The position numbers and the translations under genes were made by a program. DNA of 64,000 nt from assembly GCF_000373765.1 (NCBI RefSeq), contig NZ_KB892382.1:108944-172943 (forward strand), written 5' to 3'. This document shows, piece by piece, positions 55,324-63,815 of the stretch (position 1 is its first letter; every line of letters starts with the position of its first letter). Below the pieces are notes generated by a model that was given only the letters and a program-made list of their open reading frames with translations, was not told the DNA's origin and searched no databases. This DNA comes from Legionella shakespearei DSM 23087 (GTDB lineage Bacteria > Pseudomonadota > Gammaproteobacteria > Legionellales > Legionellaceae).

Positions 55324-56145
55324 CTAACCGAGCGGTTGGCAATGTGGGCAAAATGCCGAATGGCGTCCGCCAATAACTACAGTATCAATGAGGGAACTGC
55401 ATTGAAAACAGGGGTGTTTTTTACGTCCATAGACTTTTAGAGCAATACTGAAATATCCGGGTTTGCCTTCAAAAGAATAAAAATCTTTCAAAGTTGTGCC
55501 TCCAGCCTCTATTGCAGCCTGTAATACTTGCTTGATATGGTTTGTGAGCACATTAAGGGAGTCTGTGCTTACATTCTTTGCTGCGGTCAATGGATGTATG
55601 CCCGCTAAAAAAAGGCTCTCTGTTGCGTAAATATTCCCCACACCCACCACAACGTCATTGTTCATAATCAATGATTTGATGGGTAGATTCTTATTTTTAG
55701 CCCTTTGGCTGAGATAATTGATATTAAATTCTTCCGAAAGAGGTTCTGGCCCCAGATGGGCTAGAAGAGGATGCTGGTAAGGATTTTCATCTATATAAAA
55801 AAATAGGCCGAAACGCCTTGGATCACAGTATCTGAGTATTGAATCATTACCAAGCAGCATATCCACATGATCATGCTTTTCAGGAGGTGTTTCTTTAGGC
55901 ACGATGCGCAAATGCCCTGACATACCCAAATGAATTAATATATAGCCTTGAGTAAGATGAAGTAACAGATACTTCGCTCTGCGGGTGACAGTCTTTATTT
56001 TCTTTCCAGCACACAAATCATCAAGTTCCAGGGGCACAGGTAATCTGAGTCTGGGGTTACGGATGGTTACTTGTTTTATAGTTTGACCATCCAGATGGGG
56101 TTGGATTCCTTTTTTTGTGGTTTCTACTTCAGGTAATTCAGGCAT
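55324..56145 (-). CDS. mutM: Formamidopyrimidine-DNA glycosylase
   Basis: The 273-residue protein keeps the catalytic N-terminus MPELPEVETTKKG (P2, E3) and ends with the zinc finger CFQCSSLIDTVVIGGRHSAFC..C (C-x2-C, C-x2-C). It removes 8-oxoguanine from DNA. YFSIALKVYGRKKHPC is the typical run into the finger. It starts 2 nt after the stop of the small membrane gene and forms an operon with it. Confidence 0.95.
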   Translation of the reverse strand: MPELPEVETTKKGIQPHLDGQTIKQVTIRNPRLRLPVPLELDDLCAGKKIKTVTRRAKYLLLHLTQGYILIHLGMSGHLRIVPKETPPEKHDHVDMLLGNDSILRYCDPRRFGLFFYIDENPYQHPLLAHLGPEPLSEEFNINYLSQRAKNKNLPIKSLIMNNDVVVGVGNIYATESLFLAGIHPLTAAKNVSTDSLNVLTNHIKQVLQAAIEAGGTTLKDFYSFEGKPGYFSIALKVYGRKKHPCFQCSSLIDTVVIGGRHSAFCPHCQPLG

Positions 56146-56147
56146 TG

Positions 56148-56384
56148 TTACTTCTTATCATCATGTTCAATAATTCGACCTTGTTCTTTGGTGACAGGTT
56201 TTTCTTTGGAAGGGAAAAAATATTCTTTTGCAATCGCAGCAATCCACAACACACCACCAATCAGGACTCCCCAGATGAAAATATAGAAAAACATGAACAA
56301 TAAGCCAATAAAAATTGCAATTCCCACACCTATCACTATGAATGGAATTACATTCTCTATAATTTTTTGCAATTTATCGCTCAT
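56148..56384 (-). CDS. Small two-helix membrane protein
   Basis: The 78-residue protein has two hydrophobic helices (about residues 13-33 and 34-53) and a charged C-terminus. No family recognised. It lies 2 nt upstream of mutM. Inner-membrane location is inferred. Confidence 0.55.
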   Translation of the reverse strand: MSDKLQKIIENVIPFIVIGVGIAIFIGLLFMFFYIFIWGVLIGGVLWIAAIAKEYFFPSKEKPVTKEQGRIIEHDDKK

Positions 56385-56466
56385 TGTGTCGTCCTGAAGT
56401 AAGTTATTCTCTAATTATCGTTTACTTAATGAAATCATGCAATGTAATGTATAAATATGTGTTATC

Positions 56467-56537
56467 ATTATACTATATGGTATAATATTTTTTAATGGAT
56501 ATTTCATGTAATATTACTCATACTTATGGGTAGTATT
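56467..56537 (+). promoter_or_regulatory. Two inverted repeats upstream of the desaturase
   Basis: ATTATAC-TATATG-GTATAAT (56467-56486) is a perfect 7-bp inverted repeat whose right arm doubles as a TATAAT -10 box. AATATTACTCAT-ACTT-ATGGGTAGTATT (56510-56537) is an imperfect one (10 of 12 pairs). Candidate operators. Confidence 0.45.
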
Positions 56538-56570
56538 ATTTTTTTTATTTGTATAAAACTCGGAGTTATT

Positions 56571-57752
56571 ATGGTTTTCGGTTTTTTAAACCTGTCATTT
56601 TGGGGATATGTGCTTGTCACTTTAGTCTTCTGTCAAATCACTATCGCGGCAGTAACTATTTACCTGCATCGCAACCAAACGCATAGAGCGTTGACCTTAC
56701 ATCCTGTGGTCAGCCATTTTTTCCGTTTCTGGCTATGGATGACTACGGGGATGGTGACCGCTGATTGGGTGGCTATTCATCGTAAGCATCATGCGACAAC
56801 CGATGTGGACGGCGATCCGCACAGCCCGGTTGTTCTTGGAATTAAAAAAGTATTCTGGCAGGGCGCTGAACTCTACAGGGAAGCGCGCAAAGATAAAGAC
56901 ATGGTTGAGAAATACTCCCATGGTACTCCGAAAGACTGGTTAGAGCGTAAAGTATATTCTCCTCATTCAGCCAAAGGCATTTTGCTCATGTTGTTGATTG
57001 ATTTGTTTTTATTTGGCGTTCTTGGCCTGACTGTCTGGGCAATTCAAATGATGTGGATTCCCGTGCATGCTGCTGGAGTCATTAACGGGATTGGCCATCA
57101 TTGGGGTTACAGGAATTATGAATGTCCAGATGCAGCAACCAACATTATCCCCTGGGGGTTCTGGATTGGTGGCGAAGAACTGCATAACAATCATCATACT
57201 TTTGCTTCTTCTGCCAAATTTTCTGTGAAATGGTGGGAGTTTGATATAGGTTGGATGTACATACGTGTTCTTTCTTTCCTGGGTTTGGCCAAAGTGAAAA
57301 AATTACCACCCAAGCTGGCTATGGACGAAGGCAAACTGCAGGTAGATTTGGATACTGTAAAAGCGGTCATTTCCAACCGTTTTCAGGTAATGTCCAATTA
57401 CTATAAAGCAGTGATACGTCCCATCCTGCAACATGAAAAGAACAATAGCATTGAGACTAAAGAAGATAAAAAACTGTTTCAACGTGCTGGAAGGTTGTTG
57501 CGTCGTGAAGATAAATTGTTAACCAACAAGGCTAAAACGCGCTTGCAAAGCCTGCTGGATGCGCGTGAACAGTTACGTGTTGTCTACAGCTACAAACAAT
57601 CCTTACAAAACGTCTGGTTAAAGACTGCATCTTCTCAGAAAGAATTGATAGAAGCTTTGCAGCAATGGTGCCGCCAGGCGGAAGAATCCGGTCTTGAGGT
57701 TTTAAGACAATTTGCTCAGCAGTTAAAAGGTTATGTCCCTGTATCTGCCTGA
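56571..57752 (+). CDS. Acyl-CoA delta-9 desaturase-like
   Basis: The 393-residue membrane protein has the three histidine boxes of the family: HRNQTH, HRKHHATTD and ELHNNHH. These bind the di-iron centre. It has four hydrophobic segments. It introduces a double bond into fatty acyl chains for membrane fluidity. The ATG at 56571 has GGAG 6-7 nt upstream; the frame is open to 56526. The C-terminal 110 residues are a charged helical extension (KKLFQRAGRLLRRED...), longer than the basic enzyme. Confidence 0.8.
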   Translation: MVFGFLNLSFWGYVLVTLVFCQITIAAVTIYLHRNQTHRALTLHPVVSHFFRFWLWMTTGMVTADWVAIHRKHHATTDVDGDPHSPVVLGIKKVFWQGAELYREARKDKDMVEKYSHGTPKDWLERKVYSPHSAKGILLMLLIDLFLFGVLGLTVWAIQMMWIPVHAAGVINGIGHHWGYRNYECPDAATNIIPWGFWIGGEELHNNHHTFASSAKFSVKWWEFDIGWMYIRVLSFLGLAKVKKLPPKLAMDEGKLQVDLDTVKAVISNRFQVMSNYYKAVIRPILQHEKNNSIETKEDKKLFQRAGRLLRREDKLLTNKAKTRLQSLLDAREQLRVVYSYKQSLQNVWLKTASSQKELIEALQQWCRQAEESGLEVLRQFAQQLKGYVPVSA

Positions 57753-57769
57753 GTTAGCCTGCCTTTAAA

Positions 57770-57796
57770 ATCCCGGATTAGACACTAATCCGGGAT
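57770..57796 (+). terminator. Perfect hairpin after the desaturase gene
   Basis: ATCCCGGATTAG-ACA-CTAATCCGGGAT, 12 bp, in the gap between convergent genes. There is no T-tract. Confidence 0.55.
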
Positions 57797-57851
57797 ATTC
57801 AACCAGTTATCATACCAAGACAAAATTGAATTGCTGGATCATCATTAAAGT

Positions 57852-58256
57852 CTAATGATTGCAAATAAAATCATTAGGAAATACTACTGCAACACTGTTA
57901 TTAGAACCGTTCAAAACAACAGGGCCTGCTTTTAATACACATTCCCCAATGGGTTGATTTCTTATGCCGGATAAGCCTTCGTATTGAGGAGTGAAGTACG
58001 CCGTTGCGCTAATATTATATGGGAGGGGTGAGCAAGTCAGTTTACCTATGATTCTTGGCCTGTCGCCGCCATTCATTATGATAGATTTACTCAGTCCATT
58101 ATCGTTAGTGACGTTAAAAGCCACGCTTTGATCGAGGCCAATTGGAGGACTTGCAACAGCAACTTGTACCTCGCAGGAATCGTCCTGGGCAAGTGCATAG
58201 TGAGGAACAAACAGAGACACTATGGTAAAACCTGTAACCAATAACTTATTCAACAT
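57852..58256 (-). CDS. Small secreted protein, unknown
   Basis: The 134-residue protein has a signal peptide (LLVTGFTIVSLFVPHYALA) and then a mature beta-rich domain with four cysteines (DSCEVQ, LTCSPL, GECVLK, FICNH), probably forming two disulfides. No family recognised. It lies 51 nt upstream of the second desaturase gene on the same strand. Confidence 0.6.
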   Translation of the reverse strand: MLNKLLVTGFTIVSLFVPHYALAQDDSCEVQVAVASPPIGLDQSVAFNVTNDNGLSKSIIMNGGDRPRIIGKLTCSPLPYNISATAYFTPQYEGLSGIRNQPIGECVLKAGPVVLNGSNNSVAVVFPNDFICNH

Positions 58257-58307
58257 GTTACCCTCATTTTATTTAGGTTGAGATCGGGAAAATGAGGATA
58301 TCTTCAA

Positions 58308-59207
58308 TTAATTTTTAATGCAATCAGTGGTCAGGTCAACCTGTTCCATTATTTCCTTTCCATTCCAGCTCATGATTCGTGCCCCTTGTTCTCTGAGCTG
58401 GCCTTGTGCTGTCTTCCATACCCAGGGATAACGGTAAAAAGGTATTCTTGGATACAGGTGATGAATCAAGTGATAGTTTTGACACAGTAATAAGGGGGTC
58501 ATGACAAGTGACGCGCCAGGCTTAACATTGGTTGCCTTGAATTCATTCTCACTTGCTTTAACGTCATGAGGATAATGAGGGAGAAAATCAAAAGCCAAAG
58601 CCAGCCAGGTCACTGCCACTCGACCAGAAATTAACCATAAAACCAAAACCCAGTATAAATAGCCGAAAAATGCAAGCAAGGCAATCAGGCTGATGCTGAA
58701 TAATGCTGTGATAATCAATTCTCTCCTTTCCTTTTCAGGGCGACCAGACCATTTCCCGGCGTACCAAAAAAGATAGTGGATATCAAGGCTTGCCCAGCGT
58801 AAGGGCAAAGTCCATTTATTACCTTTTGCGCACCATTCATCAGGATCATTAGCATTCCCTTCGTTGGTAAACCTATGGTGCTGCATGTGTACAAAACGAA
58901 ATATGCGGATGCCTGCTACGGGCGATAGTATAAAAGAAGCAATCGAGCCAAGGCCTTCATTTAGCCATTGTATTTGTGACAACGAACGGTGTGAGGCATC
59001 ATGTAAGACAGTGAATAAAGTAAATTGAGCGACAGCGTTTAAAATAAATCCGGCAATAACTGGAATAATTCCGTGGATGGTACTATAAATTGATCCGAAA
59101 AAAACACTCACTGCCACAACAAAGAGGAATAGGGTGGGCCAGGCTGTATGGGGTGGTTGCAGCTCTTTTTTATTGATTTGCTCCCATTGTTGCAAGGAGG
59201 TGTTCAT
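58308..59207 (-). CDS. Fatty-acid desaturase / carotene-hydroxylase-type membrane enzyme
   Basis: The 299-residue protein has three histidine boxes in order: HDASH, HMQHH and HLIHH (with YHLIHHLYPRIPFYRYPWVW). The set differs from the acyl-CoA type at 56.6 kb and is nearer the FA_desaturase superfamily. It has four or five hydrophobic helices. Substrate unknown: fatty acid, sphingolipid or carotenoid. Confidence 0.75.
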   Translation of the reverse strand: MNTSLQQWEQINKKELQPPHTAWPTLFLFVVAVSVFFGSIYSTIHGIIPVIAGFILNAVAQFTLFTVLHDASHRSLSQIQWLNEGLGSIASFILSPVAGIRIFRFVHMQHHRFTNEGNANDPDEWCAKGNKWTLPLRWASLDIHYLFWYAGKWSGRPEKERRELIITALFSISLIALLAFFGYLYWVLVLWLISGRVAVTWLALAFDFLPHYPHDVKASENEFKATNVKPGASLVMTPLLLCQNYHLIHHLYPRIPFYRYPWVWKTAQGQLREQGARIMSWNGKEIMEQVDLTTDCIKN

Positions 59208-59295
59208 CCCTTAATCCTCTGGAATCATTTGGTCAAGTCATGTGCAATTGTAAGTCAGAAAGCACAGAAAAGTCAATTGCAAATATGATTTGCCA

Positions 59296-59324
59296 TTGAC
59301 AAGTGAAGCATTTTAATTTGTAGT
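59296..59324 (+). promoter_or_regulatory. Promoter of the PHB reductase genes
   Basis: TTGACA-N17-TGTAGT, about 40 nt before the first reductase gene; the -35 box is perfect, the -10 box weak. Confidence 0.4.
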
Positions 59325-59363
59325 AGTGTCTCCACTAATCATTTCAAAACAAAGGAGTTGTTT

Positions 59364-60104
59364 ATGGAAAGGATGGTAGCAATTGTAACCGGAGGAACCG
59401 GTGGGATTGGAACGGCTATATGCCAACGTCTGTCTGAAGATTTTCAAGTGGTCGCCTGTTATTTCAAGGATGGTAAACATGATGAGGCAAAACAGTGGCA
59501 GGAAGAACAAAAAAAACTGGGATACGATATTGATATCGTTTATGGAGATGTTGCCCAGTATAATGATTGTGAAAAATTAACTGCTCTGGTTCTTGAACGT
59601 TATGGACGTATTGATGTTTTGGTAAACAATGCAGGGATTACTCAGGATTCAAGCCTGAAGAAAATGTCTCCACAACAATGGCAACAGGTACTCGATGCCA
59701 ATTTGACCAGCGTATTTAATATGACGCGCAATGTAATCCCGGCAATGTTGGAAAAGGGATATGGACGTGTGGTGAGCATTTCCTCAATTAATGGCCGCAA
59801 AGGTCAATTTGGACAATGCAACTATGCAGCAACAAAAGCAGCTTTATTTGGTTTTACCAAAAGTCTTGCTTTGGAAGTAGCAAGTAAAGGCATAACTGTG
59901 AATACTGTTTCACCAGGTTATATAGAATCACCAATGCTTGCGGCTGTAAAAGAAGAAGTTTTAAATGAAATTATTGCCAATATTCCAGTGGGTCGTTTGG
60001 GATACCCTGGAGAAGTAGCTGATGTGGTTGCTTTTCTATGCTCTCCAGACAGTGCCTTTATCACTGGTGCGAATCTGGATGTGAACGGTGGCCAATATAT
60101 GTAA
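59364..60104 (+). CDS. phbB: Acetoacetyl-CoA reductase, first copy
   Basis: The 246-residue SDR protein has TGGTGGIG (NADPH-binding loop), NNAG, the catalytic Ser in VVSISSINGRKGQFGQ, and YAATK (Tyr/Lys). QFGQ just after the Ser is typical of PhbB. It reduces acetoacetyl-CoA to (R)-3-hydroxybutyryl-CoA for PHB. The ATG at 59364 has AGGAG 6 nt upstream. It is followed after 88 nt by a second reductase. Confidence 0.85.
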   Translation: MERMVAIVTGGTGGIGTAICQRLSEDFQVVACYFKDGKHDEAKQWQEEQKKLGYDIDIVYGDVAQYNDCEKLTALVLERYGRIDVLVNNAGITQDSSLKKMSPQQWQQVLDANLTSVFNMTRNVIPAMLEKGYGRVVSISSINGRKGQFGQCNYAATKAALFGFTKSLALEVASKGITVNTVSPGYIESPMLAAVKEEVLNEIIANIPVGRLGYPGEVADVVAFLCSPDSAFITGANLDVNGGQYM

Positions 60105-60192
60105 AAACCTGAGCTCAGCAAAAACAATCTGTTTTTGTATGAGGGTTCAGGTTAACCGATTGGGCGTATAAACATAAGGAGCAGAGAGCTTC

Positions 60193-60939
60193 ATGTCGAA
60201 TAATAAGGTTGTATTAATTACTGGTGGAACAGGTGATATAGGGACTGCAGTTGCGAAAGAACTGGATGCAATATACAGTCATGTCATCGCTCTTGATTTG
60301 ATTTCTGATGAGAAAGGCAATGCCTGGAAAAAGGAATTAAACGAAGAGGGCTATAAGAACATAACATTCAGACATATGGATGTAACTGACTTTGATCAGT
60401 GTAAGGAAGTTATAGGATTGATTATTAAGGAGTTAGGTCGTGTAGATACCTTAATCAATAACGCCGGGATTACACGTGATGCAGTCTTTACCAAAATGAC
60501 CAAACAGCAATGGGATGAAGTATTGCGCGTCAATCTGGATGGCATGTTTAATGTAACCCGCCAGGTAGTAGAGGGCATGAAAGCACAGGAATCAGGAAGA
60601 ATCGTCAATGTTTCTTCTGTTAACGCCCAAAAAGGCCAATTTTCCCAGGCTAATTATGCTGCCTCAAAAGCCGGTGTTTATGGCTTTACCAAAAGTCTGG
60701 CTCAGGAATTAATGAGTAAGAATATTACAGTAAACAGCATTTCTCCGGGTTATGTGAACACGCGATTAATGCAAGGCATCAGGCCTGATATATTAGACAG
60801 TATTATCTCCCTGATTCCGGCAAAAAGGTTAGCTGAGCCAGAGGAAATTGCCTGGGCAATTGAATATTTAATCAGTGACAAAGCTCGTTATATTACTGGT
60901 GCCAATTTGAGTATCAACGGCGGCTTACATATGTATTAA
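60193..60939 (+). CDS. phbB: Acetoacetyl-CoA reductase, second copy
   Basis: The 248-residue SDR has TGGTGDIG in place of TGGTGGIG, then NNAG, VNVSSVNAQKGQFSQ and YAASK. The similarity to the first copy runs along the whole length, so they came from a duplication. The GDIG change lies in the cofactor loop and may alter NAD(P)H use; this is inference. AAGGAG precedes the ATG. Confidence 0.85.
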   Translation: MSNNKVVLITGGTGDIGTAVAKELDAIYSHVIALDLISDEKGNAWKKELNEEGYKNITFRHMDVTDFDQCKEVIGLIIKELGRVDTLINNAGITRDAVFTKMTKQQWDEVLRVNLDGMFNVTRQVVEGMKAQESGRIVNVSSVNAQKGQFSQANYAASKAGVYGFTKSLAQELMSKNITVNSISPGYVNTRLMQGIRPDILDSIISLIPAKRLAEPEEIAWAIEYLISDKARYITGANLSINGGLHMY

Positions 60940-60962
60940 TTGATGAGCAATGAACAGAGAGA

Positions 60963-61364
60963 ATGATGACCCGATTGATAAAGAAATATAAGAACCGCAG
61001 ACTTTATGATACTGAAACAAGCCAATATATAACTATTGAGCAGTTACAGCGTTATGTTGTTGATGGTATTGCGTTTCGCATAGAAGATTCTGAAACGGGG
61101 AAAGATCTCACCAATACGGTTCTATTGCAAATTATAGTAGAAATGGAGGCAGGACCTACTCAATTCCTGTCGCCAGAAATTTTGCGCCAGATTATTTCTC
61201 TGGCGAATCACCCCATGCATGTATCGCTGAAATCCATGATGGAACAAATGTTCCATGTTATGGATAAGCCATTGCAAAATAATCCGTATCAAAAAGCAAC
61301 AGAAACATGGAATGAACAAATGCAACAAATGATGCAGCAATGGCAGAATTTGTTTAAAGGATAG
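60963..61364 (+). CDS. phaR: PHB synthesis repressor PhaR
   Basis: The 133-residue protein begins TRLIKKYKNRRLYDTETSQYITIEQL, the PHB/PHA accumulation regulator DNA-binding domain. The PHB_acc domain follows. Its C-terminus is Gln/Met-rich (MQQMMQQWQNL). PhaR binds DNA when PHB is absent and represses phasin genes; when PHB granules form it is titrated away. It follows the reductase by 23 nt. ATGATG start: either Met. Confidence 0.85.
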   Translation: MMTRLIKKYKNRRLYDTETSQYITIEQLQRYVVDGIAFRIEDSETGKDLTNTVLLQIIVEMEAGPTQFLSPEILRQIISLANHPMHVSLKSMMEQMFHVMDKPLQNNPYQKATETWNEQMQQMMQQWQNLFKG

Positions 61365-61407
61365 CATTGTGGATTCAGGGAGACGTTGATCCGAAATAGC
61401 ACAATGC

Positions 61408-61433
61408 GTAGCCCGGTCTGCTTGCTGCCGGGA
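61408..61433. repeat. Palindromic repeat family B, half copy
   Basis: GTAGCCCGGTCTGCTTGCTG and then CCGGGA, preceded by the spacer CCGAAATAGCACAATGC shared with the 10.1 kb region in reverse. Confidence 0.7.
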
Positions 61434-61482
61434 CAACGTAAATCCGGCGAATAAGCGAGCCTGTAATAATCCTCCCATCTGA

Positions 61483-61562
61483 TTGTGCAGTGCAAAAATA
61501 TTTTTATGAAATCCATTGACAGGTACTGTACTTAGGGTCTATTATTAAATTGTGCAATGCAA
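61483..61562 (+). promoter_or_regulatory. Phasin promoter with repeated 13-mer, candidate PhaR operators
   Basis: TTGTGCAGTGCAA at 61483-61495 and TTGTGCAATGCAA at 61550-61562 flank TTGACA (61516-61521)-N18-TATTAT (61540-61545). The second copy covers the expected start of transcription. Confidence 0.6.
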
Positions 61563-61578
61563 CATAACGGAGATAATC

Positions 61579-61872
61579 ATGAATCAACCAAATTTTGAAA
61601 AATGGAGCGAAATGGCTAAAAAAATACAAGAGCCTTTCCAAGCCATTGCTGAATTAAATGTTAAAACCTTACAAGGTCTGAGCTATTTGAAGCCCGAAGA
61701 ATTGGCTCATGTTAAAAAGCCAGAAGAAATGCTGGAAAAGCAAATTAATCTTGCTGTTGAAAATGGCCATAAAGCTTTGGATTATTTACAAAAATCGTTT
61801 CAGATTCTTGAAAAATCAATGTTAAGCCTGGTTCAGGAAGCTAAGAAAACAGCTGATGAAGTAAAGAAATAA
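61579..61872 (+). CDS. Phasin (PHB granule-associated protein)
   Basis: The 97-residue helical protein resembles the Phasin_2 family: amphipathic helices with no Cys, an N-terminal NFEKWSEMAKKIQEPFQAIAELN and a K-rich end. Phasins coat PHB granules. The ATG at 61579 has CGGAG upstream; the frame opens 27 nt earlier but overlaps the candidate operator. Its promoter carries the candidate PhaR sites. Confidence 0.75.
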   Translation: MNQPNFEKWSEMAKKIQEPFQAIAELNVKTLQGLSYLKPEELAHVKKPEEMLEKQINLAVENGHKALDYLQKSFQILEKSMLSLVQEAKKTADEVKK

Positions 61873-61908
61873 ATTTGTTTTCCTGCCAAGGTTAATCATC
61901 ACAGTTTA

Positions 61909-61938
61909 AAGGCTTATTTCGATTGAAATGAGCCTTTT
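61909..61938. terminator. Bidirectional terminator
   Basis: AAAGGCTTATTTC-GATT-GAAATGAGCCTTT followed by T on one side and preceded by TTT-complement on the other; it serves the phasin gene and overlaps the stop of the minus-strand membrane gene. Confidence 0.7.
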
Positions 61939-62558
61939 TTGTTTTCTACTTTTTTCGTCCAGTAGATAATTATGGGGGTAATAATAACGGTGGGGCTTAA
62001 CCAGAGCATTAATGGTGGGCCATAATGTACATTGGTTACCAGAAAAGCAGTATAAACCGCTATAGTACCGCCTAACATTGCTCCCAGATGTTTGGAAATT
62101 CGTGTGGCTCTGGGTATTGTTCCTTTGTAATAAAGCAGCGCATCATTGAGGCTGAAAATTGCTCCTAACACGCCAAAAACCAGCAAAATCAGCGAATCAT
62201 CATTTGAAAGATTAAAGTGCCATAATCCCATACTTATCATGATGAATGAAGCCAGGATCATAGCCAGGCATACTATCCAGTCTGATACCGGAATAAGCGA
62301 TTCATGACGTCTGGCATAGCGCCAGCCAGTGTAGGCGAGATAATAGCTAAACAGTGCGATTAGCAACAGAAAGGTGTTTGTTTTAATAAGAGCCATGGGA
62401 ATTGCGGTGATAAAAATCCCTGTCATCCCATAAAAAAAATATCGGCCATAACGCCTGTGCTTATTGCCTCCTTTCCGGGTTGCTATGGCGGCTATGGAAA
62501 ATACCATACATGAGCTGCCGCAAAGGACATGAATCACTAATAAGATATTAAATATCAT
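61914..62558 (-). CDS. Seven-helix membrane protein (DUF2306-like)
   Basis: The 214-residue protein has about six or seven hydrophobic helices. The first helix with HVLCGSSCMVFSIAAI and the KHRRYGRYFFYGM loop fit the DUF2306 pattern by eye. Function unknown. Its stop codon lies within the bidirectional terminator. Confidence 0.5.
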   Translation of the reverse strand: MIFNILLVIHVLCGSSCMVFSIAAIATRKGGNKHRRYGRYFFYGMTGIFITAIPMALIKTNTFLLLIALFSYYLAYTGWRYARRHESLIPVSDWIVCLAMILASFIMISMGLWHFNLSNDDSLILLVFGVLGAIFSLNDALLYYKGTIPRATRISKHLGAMLGGTIAVYTAFLVTNVHYGPPLMLWLSPTVIITPIIIYWTKKVENKKGSFQSK

Positions 62559-62660
62559 TTGGATTAGTTCCTCATTTCATTGGTCAAATTTCATTATCAT
62601 CTTAATTTTCCGAACTGACAAGAAATTGCTATTAGAACCGGGGGTTTTAGCCCTCGATAC

Positions 62661-62765
62661 ACGTCGTCCTGAGCGCGTCTTTTTGCGCGAAGGATCTCCT
62701 GAAATCGGCATGGTGCCACAGTATTTGGAGATCCTTCGCGCAAAAAGACGCGCTCAGGACGACGT
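62661..62765. repeat. Palindromic repeat family A, full copy
   Basis: Facing arms around GAAATCGGCATGGTGCCACA. It lies between two divergent genes, unlike most copies. Confidence 0.85.
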
Positions 62766-62790
62766 GAATCCGCTCTCACTAAGCATCCAT

Positions 62791-62816
62791 TCCCGGCCGC
62801 AAGCAGACCGGGCTAC
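62791..62816. repeat. Palindromic repeat family B, half copy
   Basis: TCCCGGCCGCAAGCAGACCG and then GGCTAC, 25 nt after the A copy. Confidence 0.7.
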
Positions 62817-62905
62817 GAACAGAATCCAACATTGATAGAGAAAATAATAACAAATAGAGTATAATGTGCTCCTTTTATGTCTATCAAGTTTTGAGCGAGA
62901 TGAAT

Positions 62906-63739
62906 ATGAGCCTGGAAAATGCACATTTAGAGCTGGGTAAAAAATCCGAGTATAAAGCAATTTATAACGCTGAAAAATTGTTTCCTATTCCTCGTGCTGA
63001 AAAGCGTATTGAAATAGGAATCGATCCGCAGAGTCCGCCTTTTTATGGCTTTGATGCATGGAATCATTACGAAGTCTCATGGCTTGATGCTAAAGGAAAG
63101 CCTGTAGTTGCGACAGCCGAAATTATCTATGACTGCCACACTCCGAACATTATTGAATCCAAATCGTTAAAACTTTATTTTAATACCTTTAACAATACTC
63201 AGTTTGCTTCTGTTGCTGATGTTGAGAATACTGTTATTAAAGATTTATCTCACAATGTTGAAGGAGAAGTGACTGTAGCAATTCAGCAATTAAGAAAGGG
63301 GGCCGTGCTTCCTCTAGATACTTCATTCAAAGGTGAATGTATCGATGATCTTGATGTTACTTGCTCTATGTACTCCGTTGATCCTTCTCTTTTAACTACT
63401 GAAGATGAAGTGGTAGAAGAGGTGTTATCTTCTGATTTATTAAAATCCAATTGCCTGGTGACTTATCAACCTGACTGGGGAAGCGTGCAAATTGAATATA
63501 AGGGACCAAAAATCAATAGAGAAGGTCTTTTGAAATATATAGTGTCTTTCCGCAATCATAACGAATTTCATGAGCAATGCATTGAGCGAATTTTTGTTGA
63601 TATTATGGCTCAGTGTAAACCACAGGAATTGACTGTTTATGGACGTTATACCCGTCGAGGTGGATTGGACATTAATCCGTACCGTTCGACAAAGAAGCCT
63701 TCGCTGGCAGTGAAAAATCTTAGACTTTTGCGGCAATAG
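62906..63739 (+). CDS. queF: NADPH-dependent 7-cyano-7-deazaguanine reductase
   Basis: QueF reduces preQ0 to preQ1 for queuosine tRNA modification. The 277-residue length is that of the bimodular E. coli type. Near residue 190 lies KSNCLVTYQPDWGS with the catalytic Cys, then FRNHNEFHEQCIERIF and ARYTRRGG-like GRYTRRGGLDINPYRS. ESKSLKLYFNTFNNT is the N-terminal-module signature. The start at 62906 has GAGCGAG 6 nt upstream; ATGs at 62900 and 62864 are open but less likely. Confidence 0.9.
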   Translation: MSLENAHLELGKKSEYKAIYNAEKLFPIPRAEKRIEIGIDPQSPPFYGFDAWNHYEVSWLDAKGKPVVATAEIIYDCHTPNIIESKSLKLYFNTFNNTQFASVADVENTVIKDLSHNVEGEVTVAIQQLRKGAVLPLDTSFKGECIDDLDVTCSMYSVDPSLLTTEDEVVEEVLSSDLLKSNCLVTYQPDWGSVQIEYKGPKINREGLLKYIVSFRNHNEFHEQCIERIFVDIMAQCKPQELTVYGRYTRRGGLDINPYRSTKKPSLAVKNLRLLRQ

Positions 63740-63792
63740 TTACCTCTTTTAAGTTAAGGAATAAGCGATTGATTTAAATACATAAAAAAACT

Positions 63793-63815
63793 GTAGCCTT
63801 GATTACGCTATCGCT
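63793..63815. repeat. Family C half copy abutting the second MITE
   Basis: GTAGCCTTGATTACGCTATC and then GCT, followed directly by family F at the same point as at 48960. Confidence 0.7.
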
